Source: Frateuria_A sp035695185 | Lineage (GTDB): Bacteria > Pseudomonadota > Gammaproteobacteria > Xanthomonadales > Rhodanobacteraceae | NCBI RefSeq assembly: GCF_035695185.1 | Contig: NZ_DASSES010000178.1 | Span: 1 to 53,913, forward strand | Length of the DNA: 53,913 nucleotides | Reading direction: 5' to 3' | Part shown: positions 26,765 through 35,044 of the stretch, piece by piece | Position numbering within the stretch: the stretch's first letter is position 1 | How the letters are laid out: every line of letters begins with the position of its first letter | Made by a program: the position numbers and the translations under genes | Notes under the pieces: generated by a model | Told to the model about the DNA's origin: nothing | The model's database searches: none | The model's input: only the letters and a program-made list of their open reading frames with translations

Positions 26765-26960
26765 CAAGGTTTCCCCGCGGCGACGCGGGGATGAAACGGG
26801 AAGCCGGTGACCCGCCCAGTGCGGCCAGGCCGGCGCTGCCCCCGCAACGGTAGGTGAGACAAGCCGGCGGCCTTACGCCACTGTGCCTCGTGCACGGGAA
26901 GGCGCCGTCCGGCGGTCGCGCATGACGCGGCACTCACGAGCCCGGAGACCGGCCTGGACC
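26765..26960 (+). promoter_or_regulatory. Cobalamin riboswitch upstream of btuB
   Basis: The conserved landmarks of the B12 aptamer occur in order: AAACGGGAAGCCGGTGA near 26794-26810, the core GCTGCCCCCGCAACGGTA (26835-26852), ACGCCACTG (26876-26883 region, the B12-box type segment) and the closing GAGCCCGGAGACCGGCC (26938-26954). Adenosyl- or methylcobalamin binding would lower expression of the receptor gene 130 bases downstream. Ends are approximate. Confidence 0.92.
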
Positions 26961-27090
26961 ATTGTCTGGTGACCTGCGGAGGGCGGGCCGGAAGATCGTG
27001 CCGCCTGCCCCGGGGCCGCTTCGCCGTCATTCGCATGCCTCCAGCCCATCCAGCCATGGGCCGTGCGCGGGTGCGCGGCGAAGGACCCCA

Positions 27091-28941
27091 ATGAAGAAGA
27101 CCCTGCTTGCCGCCACCCTGTGCGGCAGTTCGTTCGCCGCCCTCGCGGCCGATGCCACCAAGCCGGCCGCGCTCCCGCCGGTGATCGTCACCGCCACGCG
27201 CACCGCAATCACGGTGGACGATGCGCTCTCCTCCGTCACCGTGCTCACCCGCGAGGACATCGACCGGCTGCAGCCGGTGTCGCTGATCGACCTGCTCCAG
27301 GGCCTGCCCGGGGTGACGTTCGCCCAGTCCGGCGGGCTGGGCCAGCAGAGTTCGCTGTTCCTGCGCGGCACCAACTCCTCGCACACGCTGTTGCTGATCG
27401 ACGGCGTGCGCGTGGGCACGGTGAGCGCGGGCATTCCGGCGTTCGACCAGCTGCCGCTGGACCAGGTCGAGCGGATCGAGGTGGTGCGCGGACCGCGCTC
27501 GAGCCTTTACGGCGCCGATGCGATCGGCGGCGTCATCCAGATCTTCACCCGGCATGGGCCGCGCAACGGCGGACTGGCGCCCTCGCTGCGGCTGGGCACC
27601 GGCAGCCGCGGGTACGCCGATGGCCAGGTCGGCCTGGCCGGCGGCGACACGCACGCCTGGTACAACCTGAGCCTCGGTGGCCAGTACACCCGCGGCATCA
27701 ACGCCTGCCGTGTCGGCGCGGCCACCGCCTTCGCCGGCTGCTTCACCGACGAGCCGGACGCCGATGCCTACCGCAACCGCAACGCGCTGGCCAACGCCGG
27801 CTACCGCTGGGGCGACGGCACGGAGCTGGCCGCCACCTGGCTGCGCAGCGACAGCCGCGTGGAGTTCGACGGCGCCCCCTACGGCAACCAGCACCACAAC
27901 CGGCAGCAGGTCGCCGGTGTGCGGCTGGGCTTCGACCCGCTTGCGCCCTGGAAGGTCACCCTGGCCGCGGGGCAGAGCCTGGACGAGCAGCGCACCGACA
28001 ACGACGGCGTATTCGTGGGCTACGGCAACTCGCGGCGCGACCAGGCCTCCTGGCAGAACGACCTGAGCCTGGCCGGCGACCAGCTGCTCACGCTCGGCAT
28101 CGACTGGCAGCGCGAGCACCTGTCCAGCGATACCGGCTACCTGGACGACAGCCGCAGGGATACCGGCGGCTACGCGCAGTACCAGGCCGGTTTCGGTCGC
28201 CACGAAGTGCAGCTGTCGTTGCGCCATGACGACAACCAGCAGTTCGGCGGCCACACCACCGGGGCGGCGGCCTGGGGCTACGGCTTCGACCACGGCCTCA
28301 AGTTGTCGGCCAGCTGGGGCAGCGCCTTCCACGCGCCGACCTTCAACGATCTGTACTACCCCTACGGCAGCGGCAACCCGGATCTCAAGCCGGAGACCTC
28401 GCGCAGTGCCGAGCTCGGCCTGGCGCAGCAGCAGGCTGGCTGGCACTGGGCGCTCAACGCCTACCGGACCACCATCGACCAGTTGATCTCGCTCGACGCC
28501 AACTACTTTCCGCGCAACATCAGCCGCGCACGCATCCGCGGGCTGGAGGCCCAGGCCGGTACCGGGCTGGCGGGCTGGCGGGTGGAGGGCTACCTGACGC
28601 TGCAGCGCCCGGAGAACCGCGACGGCGGCGCCAACGATGGCCACCTGCTGCCGCGCCGTCCCGAGCGCACCGCGCGGGTGGAGCTGGACCGTCGTTTCGG
28701 GGCGTTCGGCGTGGGCGCCACCGTACTTGTCGCCGGCGCACGCTACGACGACCTGGCCAACCAGCACCGGCTGGGCGGCTATGCGACCACCGACCTGCGC
28801 GCCAGCGTCGCCGTCGCCACCGGCTGGCAGCTGGAGGCGCGGCTGGCCAACGCCTTCGACCGGCACTATGAGACCGTCTACTACTTCAACCAGCCGGGGC
28901 GGAGCTGGTACCTGACGCTGCGCTACACGCCCGGGGGCTGA
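27091..28941 (+). CDS. btuB: BtuB-type TonB-dependent vitamin B12 receptor
   Basis: 616 residues, close to E. coli BtuB (614). The signal peptide ends near ALAA (about 20); a TonB box PVIVTATR (30-37) is followed by a plug (about 40-150, SLFLRGTNSSHTLLLIDGVRV, ERIEVVRGPRSSLYGADAIGG) and a 22-strand-type barrel ending in WYLTLRYTPGG. It imports cobalamin across the outer membrane. The assignment to B12 rests mainly on the cobalamin riboswitch in its leader and on overall length. The ATG at 27091 follows AAGGA at a good spacing. No other B12 uptake or synthesis gene is in the window. The C-terminus is Gly-Gly rather than the usual Phe. Confidence 0.92.
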   Translation: MKKTLLAATLCGSSFAALAADATKPAALPPVIVTATRTAITVDDALSSVTVLTREDIDRLQPVSLIDLLQGLPGVTFAQSGGLGQQSSLFLRGTNSSHTLLLIDGVRVGTVSAGIPAFDQLPLDQVERIEVVRGPRSSLYGADAIGGVIQIFTRHGPRNGGLAPSLRLGTGSRGYADGQVGLAGGDTHAWYNLSLGGQYTRGINACRVGAATAFAGCFTDEPDADAYRNRNALANAGYRWGDGTELAATWLRSDSRVEFDGAPYGNQHHNRQQVAGVRLGFDPLAPWKVTLAAGQSLDEQRTDNDGVFVGYGNSRRDQASWQNDLSLAGDQLLTLGIDWQREHLSSDTGYLDDSRRDTGGYAQYQAGFGRHEVQLSLRHDDNQQFGGHTTGAAAWGYGFDHGLKLSASWGSAFHAPTFNDLYYPYGSGNPDLKPETSRSAELGLAQQQAGWHWALNAYRTTIDQLISLDANYFPRNISRARIRGLEAQAGTGLAGWRVEGYLTLQRPENRDGGANDGHLLPRRPERTARVELDRRFGAFGVGATVLVAGARYDDLANQHRLGGYATTDLRASVAVATGWQLEARLANAFDRHYETVYYFNQPGRSWYLTLRYTPGG

Positions 28942-28963
28942 ACGACACCCTGGCACCCGCAAC

Positions 28964-28987
28964 GGGCCCTGCCTTTCGGCAGGGTCC
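28964..28987 (+). terminator. Hairpin downstream of btuB, possible terminator
   Basis: GGGCCCTGCC-TTTC-GGCAGGGTCC forms a 9-10 bp stem with one G-U pair, 23 bases past the btuB stop. No T run follows, so termination is uncertain. Confidence 0.5.
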
Positions 28988-29143
28988 GGACTTCAGGCAC
29001 ATCCTCCGCCGCAGCCGGCCGGGCATAACGGACGGCATGACCTTGCCCATCCTCTGGCCCACGAACCACGCTGCGCCCTCGCGCTACGCTAGGCACTCCC
29101 GCGCGGCTCCCGCCACGCGCCTTCCCCGCGGTACGGACGCCCC

Positions 29144-32100
29144 GTGAACATCTTCGCTCCCCTGATCCGCCGTCCGATCGGCACCTCGCTGCTGGCCGTG
29201 GGCCTGACCCTGGCCGGCTTGTGGGCCTACCTGCTGCTGGGCGTGGCGGCGCTGCCGTCGCTGGATTTTCCCGGCGTCTACGTGGTGGCGAGCCAGCCGG
29301 GTGCCAGCGCGCAGACCATGGCCAGCACGATCCTGGCGCCGCTGGAACGGCACCTGGGCCGCATCCCGGGTGTCGACGAGATGTACGGCAATGCCGCCGA
29401 GGGCCAGGCCTCGGTCATGGTGCGCTTCACCTTCGACCGCACCGCCGACAGCGCCGCCCGCGACGTGCAGGCGGCGATCAATGCGGCCGCGCCGGACCTC
29501 CCCTCGGGCATGCCCGCCCCGCCGCAGTATTTCAAGTTCGACACGTCGCAGATCCCGATCCTGTTCATCACGCTGACCTCCTCGGGGATGCCGCAGGACC
29601 AGCTGTTCGACCTGGCCGATACGCTGCTCAAGCCGGCGGTCTCGCAGATCCCCGGCGTCGCGCAGGTGCAGGTGTTCGGCGGCACCCCGCACGCGGTGCG
29701 CATCGAGCTGGATACCGATGCCTTGGCCGCCAAGGGCCTGACCGCTAACGACGTGGCCAACGCGCTGCGGGCGGCCAATGTCACCTCGCCGCAGGGCACG
29801 CTGAGCGACGGCCGCACGCAGATGACCGTCACCGCCAGCGACGGTCTGCAGAGCCCCGACGAATTCGCCCACCTGCTGATCGCGACGAAGCATGGCGTGC
29901 CGGTGCGCCTGGCCGACGTGGCCCGCGTCTACGGCGGCCAGCAGGACAAGTACCAGGGCGCCTGGTTCGCCGACGCCAGCGGCAGCGCGCGCACGGTCGG
30001 CCTGCAGATCACCAAGCGGCCGGAAGCCAACGCGGTGGCCACGGTGGAGGCGATCCGCGCCAAGCTGCCGCAGCTGCGCGCCTCGCTGCCGGCCAGCCTG
30101 CAGATGCACGCGGTGTTCGATCTCACCCAGACCACCAAGTCGGCCCTGCACGAAGTCGAGGTGGCGCTGCTGATCTCGATCGTGATGGTGGTGCTGGTGA
30201 TGCTGGTGTTCCTGCGCCGGCTACGGCCGACACTGATCGCCACGCTGAGCGTGCCGCTCTCGCTGGCCGGCGCGTTCGTGGCGATGTGGGCGCTGGGCTA
30301 CACCCTGAATACCCTGTCCCTGGTGGCGCTGGTGCTGTGCATCGGCTTCGTCGTCGACGACGCCATCGTGGTGATCGAGAACATCGTGCGCCACATGGAG
30401 CACGGCATGCCCCCGCTGCAGGCGGCGCTGACGGGCGTCCGCGAGATCGGCTTCACGGTGGTGTCGATCACGCTGTCACTGGTGGCGGTGTTCGCGCCGT
30501 TGCTGTTCGGCAACAACATGCTGGTCATGCTGCTGCGCGAGTTCTCGGTGACGCTGACCGCCGCGGTGGTGATCTCGGCGATCGTCTCGCTGACCCTCAC
30601 GCCGGCGCTATGCGGGCGGCTGCTGACCGCCGAGCCGGCCGACCCGCCGCCGCCCGGGCGGATCGAACGGGCGGTGGAGAACTTCGACCGCGCCCTGCTG
30701 AAGCGCTACGAGCGCGCGCTGGACTGGGCCATGCACCATCGCCGGCTGATGCGCTGGCAGCCGCTGCTGCTGCTGGTCCTGACCGTGCTGCTGGGCATTG
30801 CCGTGGGCAAAACCGCCGGCGGCACCTTCATGCCGGACGAGGACACCGGCCAGCTGCAGGCGCAGATCACCGCCGACGCCAACGTCTCGCCCGAGCTGCT
30901 CACCGAGCGCGTGCTGCAGGTGGCGAAGATCATCAAGGAGGACCCGGCCGTCGAGGACATGCTGACCATGCTGGGCGGCAACGGCGGCGACGGCGGGGCG
31001 GTCGGCAATTCGGCACAGATGTTCATGGACCTGAAGCCGCGCGGCGACGCCCCGGGCGACCGCCAGATCGGCGCCAAGGAGGTGGTCGAACGCCTGTCCA
31101 AGCGGCTGGACAAGCTGGCCGGCGTGCAGGTCGAGATCAGCATCGCGCAGTTCCTGGGCGGCGGCGGCAGCGGCGACCGCGGTGGCCAGTACGAGTTCCA
31201 GCTGGTCAGCGACAACGGCGGCGACCTGCAGCCGTGGACGCTCAAGATGGTCCGCCAGCTGCGGGGCGTGAAGGAGTTCCGCGACGTCGGCAGCGACTTC
31301 GACCAGGCCGGCAAGCAGCAATTGCTGAAGGTGGACCGCGAGGCCGCCGGCCGCCTGCACGTGAGCATGGGCGACATCGATTCGGCGTTGTACAACTCGT
31401 TCGGGCAGAACCCGGTCTCGGTGATCTACTCGGACATCAACCAGTACCGCGTGGTACTGACCTCGGCCGGCGCCGAGTCGATCAGCCCGCAGTCGCTGCT
31501 CAACATCCACGTGCGCAACGGCAGCGGGCGGATGATCCCGCTGTCGGCGGTGGCCCACATCGAGCCGAACATCGCGCCGATGCGCATCCGCCACCACAAC
31601 CAGCTGGAGGCCGCGACGGTCACCTACAACCTGGCCAAGGGCGTGGACCAGCAGCGTGGCGTCAAGCTGGTCGAGCAGGCGGCCTTTGCGGTACACCTGC
31701 CCGACGGGATCCGCGTGGACTTCACCGGTTCCAACCAGCGCCTGCAACAGGCCAAGTCCAACGGCATGATCCTGCTGCTGGCCTCGATCGTGGCGATGTA
31801 CATCGTGCTGGGCATCCTCTACGAAAGCCTGGGCCACCCGCTGACCATCCTTTCCACGCTGCCCGCCGCGGGCATGGGCGCGTTCCTGGCCATGCTGGTC
31901 ACGCAGACGCAGCTCTCGCTGATGGCGATCATCGCGATCCTGATGCTGATCGGTATCGTCAAGAAAAACGCGATCCTGATGGTCGACTTCGCACTGGTCG
32001 CCCAGCGCGAGCGCTCGCTGCCGCCACCCGAGGCGATCCGCGAGGCGGCGCTGGTGCGCTTTCGTCCGATCACCATGACCACCCTGGTGGCGATGGGGGC

Positions 32101-32326
32101 GGCGCTGCCGCTGGCGATCGGCTTCGGCATCGGCTCGGAGATGCGCCAGCCGCTGGGCATCGCGATCGTCGGCGGCCTGCTGGTCTCCCAGCTGCTGACG
32201 CTGCTCAGCACGCCGGCGATCTACCTGTGGGGCTACGACCGCAAGATCCGCAAGGCCGCCCGCCGCCAGCGACGCGAGGAGAAGAAGCGGCTCAAGGCGC
32301 TGGGCAAGCAGCAGACGGCGAGCTGA
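29144..32326 (+). CDS. RND-family inner-membrane efflux pump subunit (HAE1/MdtC-like)
   Basis: 1060 residues from a GTG start (29144). It has the RND layout: first helix TSLLAVGLTLAGLWAYLLLG, large periplasmic loop, helices 2-6 with the proton-relay Asp pair in GFVVDDAIVVIENI (about 404), second loop, and helices 8-12 (MILLLASIVAMYIVLGILYE, GIVKKNAILMVDFAL). Such pumps export drugs, bile-type detergents or metabolites as a trimer with a periplasmic adaptor and an outer-membrane channel. No adaptor or channel gene flanks it, so it must borrow partners or form part of a split system. The C-terminus is a basic cytoplasmic tail (RRQRREEKKRLK). Similarity to MdtB/MdtC is by eye. Confidence 0.9.
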   Translation: MNIFAPLIRRPIGTSLLAVGLTLAGLWAYLLLGVAALPSLDFPGVYVVASQPGASAQTMASTILAPLERHLGRIPGVDEMYGNAAEGQASVMVRFTFDRTADSAARDVQAAINAAAPDLPSGMPAPPQYFKFDTSQIPILFITLTSSGMPQDQLFDLADTLLKPAVSQIPGVAQVQVFGGTPHAVRIELDTDALAAKGLTANDVANALRAANVTSPQGTLSDGRTQMTVTASDGLQSPDEFAHLLIATKHGVPVRLADVARVYGGQQDKYQGAWFADASGSARTVGLQITKRPEANAVATVEAIRAKLPQLRASLPASLQMHAVFDLTQTTKSALHEVEVALLISIVMVVLVMLVFLRRLRPTLIATLSVPLSLAGAFVAMWALGYTLNTLSLVALVLCIGFVVDDAIVVIENIVRHMEHGMPPLQAALTGVREIGFTVVSITLSLVAVFAPLLFGNNMLVMLLREFSVTLTAAVVISAIVSLTLTPALCGRLLTAEPADPPPPGRIERAVENFDRALLKRYERALDWAMHHRRLMRWQPLLLLVLTVLLGIAVGKTAGGTFMPDEDTGQLQAQITADANVSPELLTERVLQVAKIIKEDPAVEDMLTMLGGNGGDGGAVGNSAQMFMDLKPRGDAPGDRQIGAKEVVERLSKRLDKLAGVQVEISIAQFLGGGGSGDRGGQYEFQLVSDNGGDLQPWTLKMVRQLRGVKEFRDVGSDFDQAGKQQLLKVDREAAGRLHVSMGDIDSALYNSFGQNPVSVIYSDINQYRVVLTSAGAESISPQSLLNIHVRNGSGRMIPLSAVAHIEPNIAPMRIRHHNQLEAATVTYNLAKGVDQQRGVKLVEQAAFAVHLPDGIRVDFTGSNQRLQQAKSNGMILLLASIVAMYIVLGILYESLGHPLTILSTLPAAGMGAFLAMLVTQTQLSLMAIIAILMLIGIVKKNAILMVDFALVAQRERSLPPPEAIREAALVRFRPITMTTLVAMGAALPLAIGFGIGSEMRQPLGIAIVGGLLVSQLLTLLSTPAIYLWGYDRKIRKAARRQRREEKKRLKALGKQQTAS

Positions 32327-32337
32327 GATTCCCGGGT

Positions 32338-33633
32338 TCAGGCCGGCGCGCCGTCCGGGCGCGCCGTGCCGATACCACGCAGGGCCGGGTTGGCGAGGCA
32401 CCCCAGCGCGATCGCGCTGAGGATCAGGCCGGCACCGGCGAACAGCGCACCCAGCGACACCAGCTTGAGCAGGCTCCCGGCCAGGGCTGCGGAGACCGGC
32501 CCGATACCCATGAAGGTGAACATCAGCAGGCTCATGGTGCGGCCCATCATGGCCGGCGGCACACGCTGCTGGATCCAGGTGACGATCGCGATCTGCGCGA
32601 TGCCGGCCAGCACGCCGACGCCGGCCAGCAGCAGCGCGCCGTACACGGTGCTGTGCACCAGCGCCAGCGTGGCGAGCGCGAGGCCGGCCAGGGTATCCAT
32701 GCACAGCACCAGCATGCCCAGCCGGTTGCCCACCGCACGCGCCACCCTTCGCGAGAGGAAGCCGCCCACCAGCATGCCGCCGCCGTTGGCCGTCATGAGG
32801 ATGCCCAATGACGCGGCGCCCAGGTCCATGCGGCTGTTCGCCAGTACCGGCAGGCCGACCTGCATCGGTCCGCCGACGAAGGCGGTGACCACCGCGGCGT
32901 AGAGCATGAACGCGCGCAGCGGCAGATCGGCCCAGACCTGGCGCACCCCGGCCGCCACGTCGGCCAGCACCCCACGGCCCATGGCGCGCGACTGGCCGTC
33001 GGCCGGGGTGCGGATCAGCCAGAGCGAGGCCAGCGAGGCCAGGAAGCTGGCCGCATCGATCACGAACGCCAGGCCCAGCCCTCGGGCCTCGGCCGCGCCA
33101 TGGCCGGCATGGGTGCCGATCACCAGACCGGCCAGGGCCGGCCCGACGAACAGGCTCAGCTGGCGCATGCCCATGAAGAAGGCATTGGCCGGGGCCAGCT
33201 GGGCCGGCGCCACCAGCTGCGGCAACAGGGCCGAACCGGCCGGGTAGGCGAAGGCGGTGGCCAGGCCGATGCCCAGGGCGATCACGTAGATGGCCGGCAT
33301 GGCGATTGCGCCGGTCAGCACCAGGCCGGCGAGCAGCGCCACCAGCAGTGCGTTGGCGCCGCGCGCCAGCAGCAGGATCCGTCGCGCGGACAGCCGGTCG
33401 ACCATCGCCCCGCCGATCAGCATGAAGATCGCCCGCGGCAGGGCCATGGCCGCCAGCACCAGGCCGAGCGCGGCGGGGCTGCCGGTCAGTCGCAGGACCA
33501 GCCATGGCAGCGCGACCAGGGTGAACTGGTCGCCCAGCGCCGAGACCGAACTGCCGCCGAACAGGAGGCGAAAGTCGCGGTTGGCGAACAGCGGCGCAGG
33601 GGTGGTGTCGTTTTCCATCGAGCGGTTGTCCAT
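32338..33633 (-). CDS. MFS transporter, EntS-like (MFS_3) exporter
   Basis: 431 residues with 12 hydrophobic segments. The start FANRDFRLLFGGSSVSALGD and the loop MVDRLSARRILLLARGANAL are the patterns of the MFS_3/EntS group, which contains siderophore and macrolide exporters. The ATG at 33633 has CAGGAC in front; an in-frame ATG five codons on is an alternative. It lies 36 bases after the DUF2239 gene in the same direction and probably shares its promoter. The substrate is unknown. Confidence 0.85.
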   Translation of the reverse strand: MDNRSMENDTTPAPLFANRDFRLLFGGSSVSALGDQFTLVALPWLVLRLTGSPAALGLVLAAMALPRAIFMLIGGAMVDRLSARRILLLARGANALLVALLAGLVLTGAIAMPAIYVIALGIGLATAFAYPAGSALLPQLVAPAQLAPANAFFMGMRQLSLFVGPALAGLVIGTHAGHGAAEARGLGLAFVIDAASFLASLASLWLIRTPADGQSRAMGRGVLADVAAGVRQVWADLPLRAFMLYAAVVTAFVGGPMQVGLPVLANSRMDLGAASLGILMTANGGGMLVGGFLSRRVARAVGNRLGMLVLCMDTLAGLALATLALVHSTVYGALLLAGVGVLAGIAQIAIVTWIQQRVPPAMMGRTMSLLMFTFMGIGPVSAALAGSLLKLVSLGALFAGAGLILSAIALGCLANPALRGIGTARPDGAPA

Positions 33634-33669
33634 GCGGTCGTCCTGGGTGATGGGGAAAGCGGTCTTGCT

Positions 33670-34275
33670 TCAGGGGGCCGGCGCGCGACCGGAGCGGGCC
33701 GTGTCGGCGGCGTCCCAGGCGAGGGTCGCCAGGTGACGGAGATGCCTGCGCACGTCGGGCGGCCAGCGCCGGGTCAGTTCGTCCAGACGCGCGCGCTCAC
33801 CGCGCCAGAACGCCCGGCTGGCTTCCTCGTAGCCGGGCAGGTTGCCGGCCATCGCCAGCATGAAACGGTCGACCGCTTCAGCCGACTCGCGCGCCCGCTG
33901 CGCCCCGCCGCCGTCACGGCTGGCGTGCTCGACCAACCGGCGCAGCGCCGCCGAGGCGCCGCCGGGCTGGCTCCCGAGCCAGTCCCAATGGCGCGGCAAC
34001 AGGGTCACTTCCCGCGCGATGACGCCCAGCCGCGGGCGACCGGGTCGACGCGGCGCGGGCGGCGCGGGCTGCAGGCGCGCCCGTACCTCCGCCTCGCTGC
34101 CGCGCAGATCGAATTCGACCGGGTGGCCAGTGTGGTCGTCGAATGCCAGCAGCGGTCCGGCCGACCCGGCCTCGTGCGCGCGCTTGACCGCCAGCGCCAC
34201 CTCGGCGCATGGGCCGGAAGCGAGCAGGCGGTCGCCGTCGAAGGCGGTGCAGGGGGCCTCGGGAGGAGGGTGCAT
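33670..34275 (-). CDS. DUF2239 family protein
   Basis: 201 residues matching the DUF2239 pattern: TAFDGDRLLASGPCAEVALAV at the start, LLAFDDHTGHPVEFDLRG, GRPRLGVIAREVTLLPRHW (a basic DNA-contact-like segment), and SRAFWRGERARLDELTRRWP near the end. The function is not known; the GRPRLGV segment and helical C-terminus hint at nucleic-acid binding, but that is a guess. The ATG at 34275 is preferred because the promoter upstream would start transcripts near 34298, which leaves no ribosome site for the earlier TTG (34290). It is the first gene of a two-gene unit with the MFS exporter. Confidence 0.75.
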   Translation of the reverse strand: MHPPPEAPCTAFDGDRLLASGPCAEVALAVKRAHEAGSAGPLLAFDDHTGHPVEFDLRGSEAEVRARLQPAPPAPRRPGRPRLGVIAREVTLLPRHWDWLGSQPGGASAALRRLVEHASRDGGGAQRARESAEAVDRFMLAMAGNLPGYEEASRAFWRGERARLDELTRRWPPDVRRHLRHLATLAWDAADTARSGRAPAP

Positions 34276-34304
34276 GGCCGGAAGGGGCAAGGCGGAGGGC
34301 CTCT

Positions 34305-34332
34305 AATTTACCCGGGTTCAAATGGCCGTCAA
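34305..34332 (-). promoter_or_regulatory. Sigma-70-type promoter of the DUF2239-MFS unit
   Basis: On the minus strand TTGACG (34332-34327), a 16-bp spacer and TAAATT (34310-34305). The -35 box lies inside one arm of the 11-bp inverted repeat described below. Confidence 0.55.
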
Positions 34333-34395
34333 GCCTGACCGTGCCGCAGTACCGCCGTGCCCATGGCGTCGGCGCGACACGGCGTTGACGGCCAT
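34322..34395. repeat. 11-bp perfect inverted repeat in the DUF2239/pagL divergent region
   Basis: ATGGCCGTCAA (34322-34332) and TTGACGGCCAT (34385-34395) are exact reverse complements 52 bp apart. Each arm carries TTGACG pointing toward the gene on its own side, which would suit a regulator controlling both directions. Confidence 0.55.
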
Positions 34396-34475
34396 GGACG
34401 AAAGCTACACCCGGCGGAAGGTAGATATTAAACTAGGCAGTACACAAACCTTCCCTCCCCAAAGAAAGGTCTCCC

Positions 34476-35009
34476 ATGCCCTTCTCATCTCCCCGCCTGC
34501 TCCGCGGCGTCCTGGCGCTGCTGCCCGCCGGTATCGCCCTGCCCGCCACCGCCGCCCACTTCGAGGTGCAGGGTGGGCGCAGCTACATGGACTCGCACGG
34601 CGCCAATGCCGCCTTCGTCGAGGCCACCTTCGCGCCGCATGCGATCGGCCAAAGTGGACGATTGGAATGGTCGCCCGACGTGTCGGCGGGCTGGATCGAT
34701 CGCCGGGACCTGCCCCGCTATCGCAACGCGGACTACCCCACCGATCGTTCCGTCGCCCTGCTGGCTGCCGGTGCACGCTTCCACTACGGCGCGCCCGATG
34801 CCTGGTATCGCCCGCTGTTCTTCAGCTTCCAGCTGGCGGGCACCAACCGCACCACGCAGGGGCTGTCCAGCCACTACCAGTTCGTCAGCACGCTGGGCTG
34901 GCAGGGCAAGCACCTGAGCCTGCAGATCCGCCATATTTCCAACGGCGGCTTCAACGGGCCCAACCACGGCGAAACCATGGCCCTGGTCGGCGTCGGGTTC
35001 GACTTCTGA
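34476..35009 (+). CDS. pagL: Lipid A 3-O-deacylase (PagL family)
   Basis: 177 residues. A signal peptide (cleavage after PATAA, about 27) is followed by an eight-strand outer-membrane barrel ending in GVGFDF. The PagL active site is recognisable: His153 and Ser155 in RHISNGG, with Glu166 a few residues on (HGETM). PagL removes the 3-O-linked acyl chain from lipid A, lowering recognition by host immunity and changing outer-membrane permeability. AAAGG precedes the ATG. A strong bidirectional hairpin follows. The gene is a single unit facing emrB. The length is typical. Confidence 0.88.
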   Translation: MPFSSPRLLRGVLALLPAGIALPATAAHFEVQGGRSYMDSHGANAAFVEATFAPHAIGQSGRLEWSPDVSAGWIDRRDLPRYRNADYPTDRSVALLAAGARFHYGAPDAWYRPLFFSFQLAGTNRTTQGLSSHYQFVSTLGWQGKHLSLQIRHISNGGFNGPNHGETMALVGVGFDF

Positions 35010-35017
35010 GAAACGAA

Positions 35018-35044
35018 GAAGGCGCCCGCGGGCGCCTTCTCTTT
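35018..35044 (+). terminator. Bidirectional terminator between pagL and emrB
   Basis: GAAGGCGCCC/GGGCGCCTTC is a perfect 10-bp palindromic arm pair (35018-35039) followed by TCTTTC on the plus side and AA-rich sequence on the other. It separates two convergent genes. Confidence 0.8.

Noticed and set aside
33100..34338. A 412-codon plus-strand open frame opposite the MFS exporter and DUF2239 genes
   Set aside because: Antisense shadow: Gly/Gln/Arg-rich, no start signal, and it runs across two genes with recognisable families.
26582..34439. TAAACTAGGCA occurring upstream of both the Oar-like receptor (26582-26592) and pagL (34429-34439)
   Set aside because: The orientation relative to the genes differs, and many 11-mers recur by chance in a window of this size.
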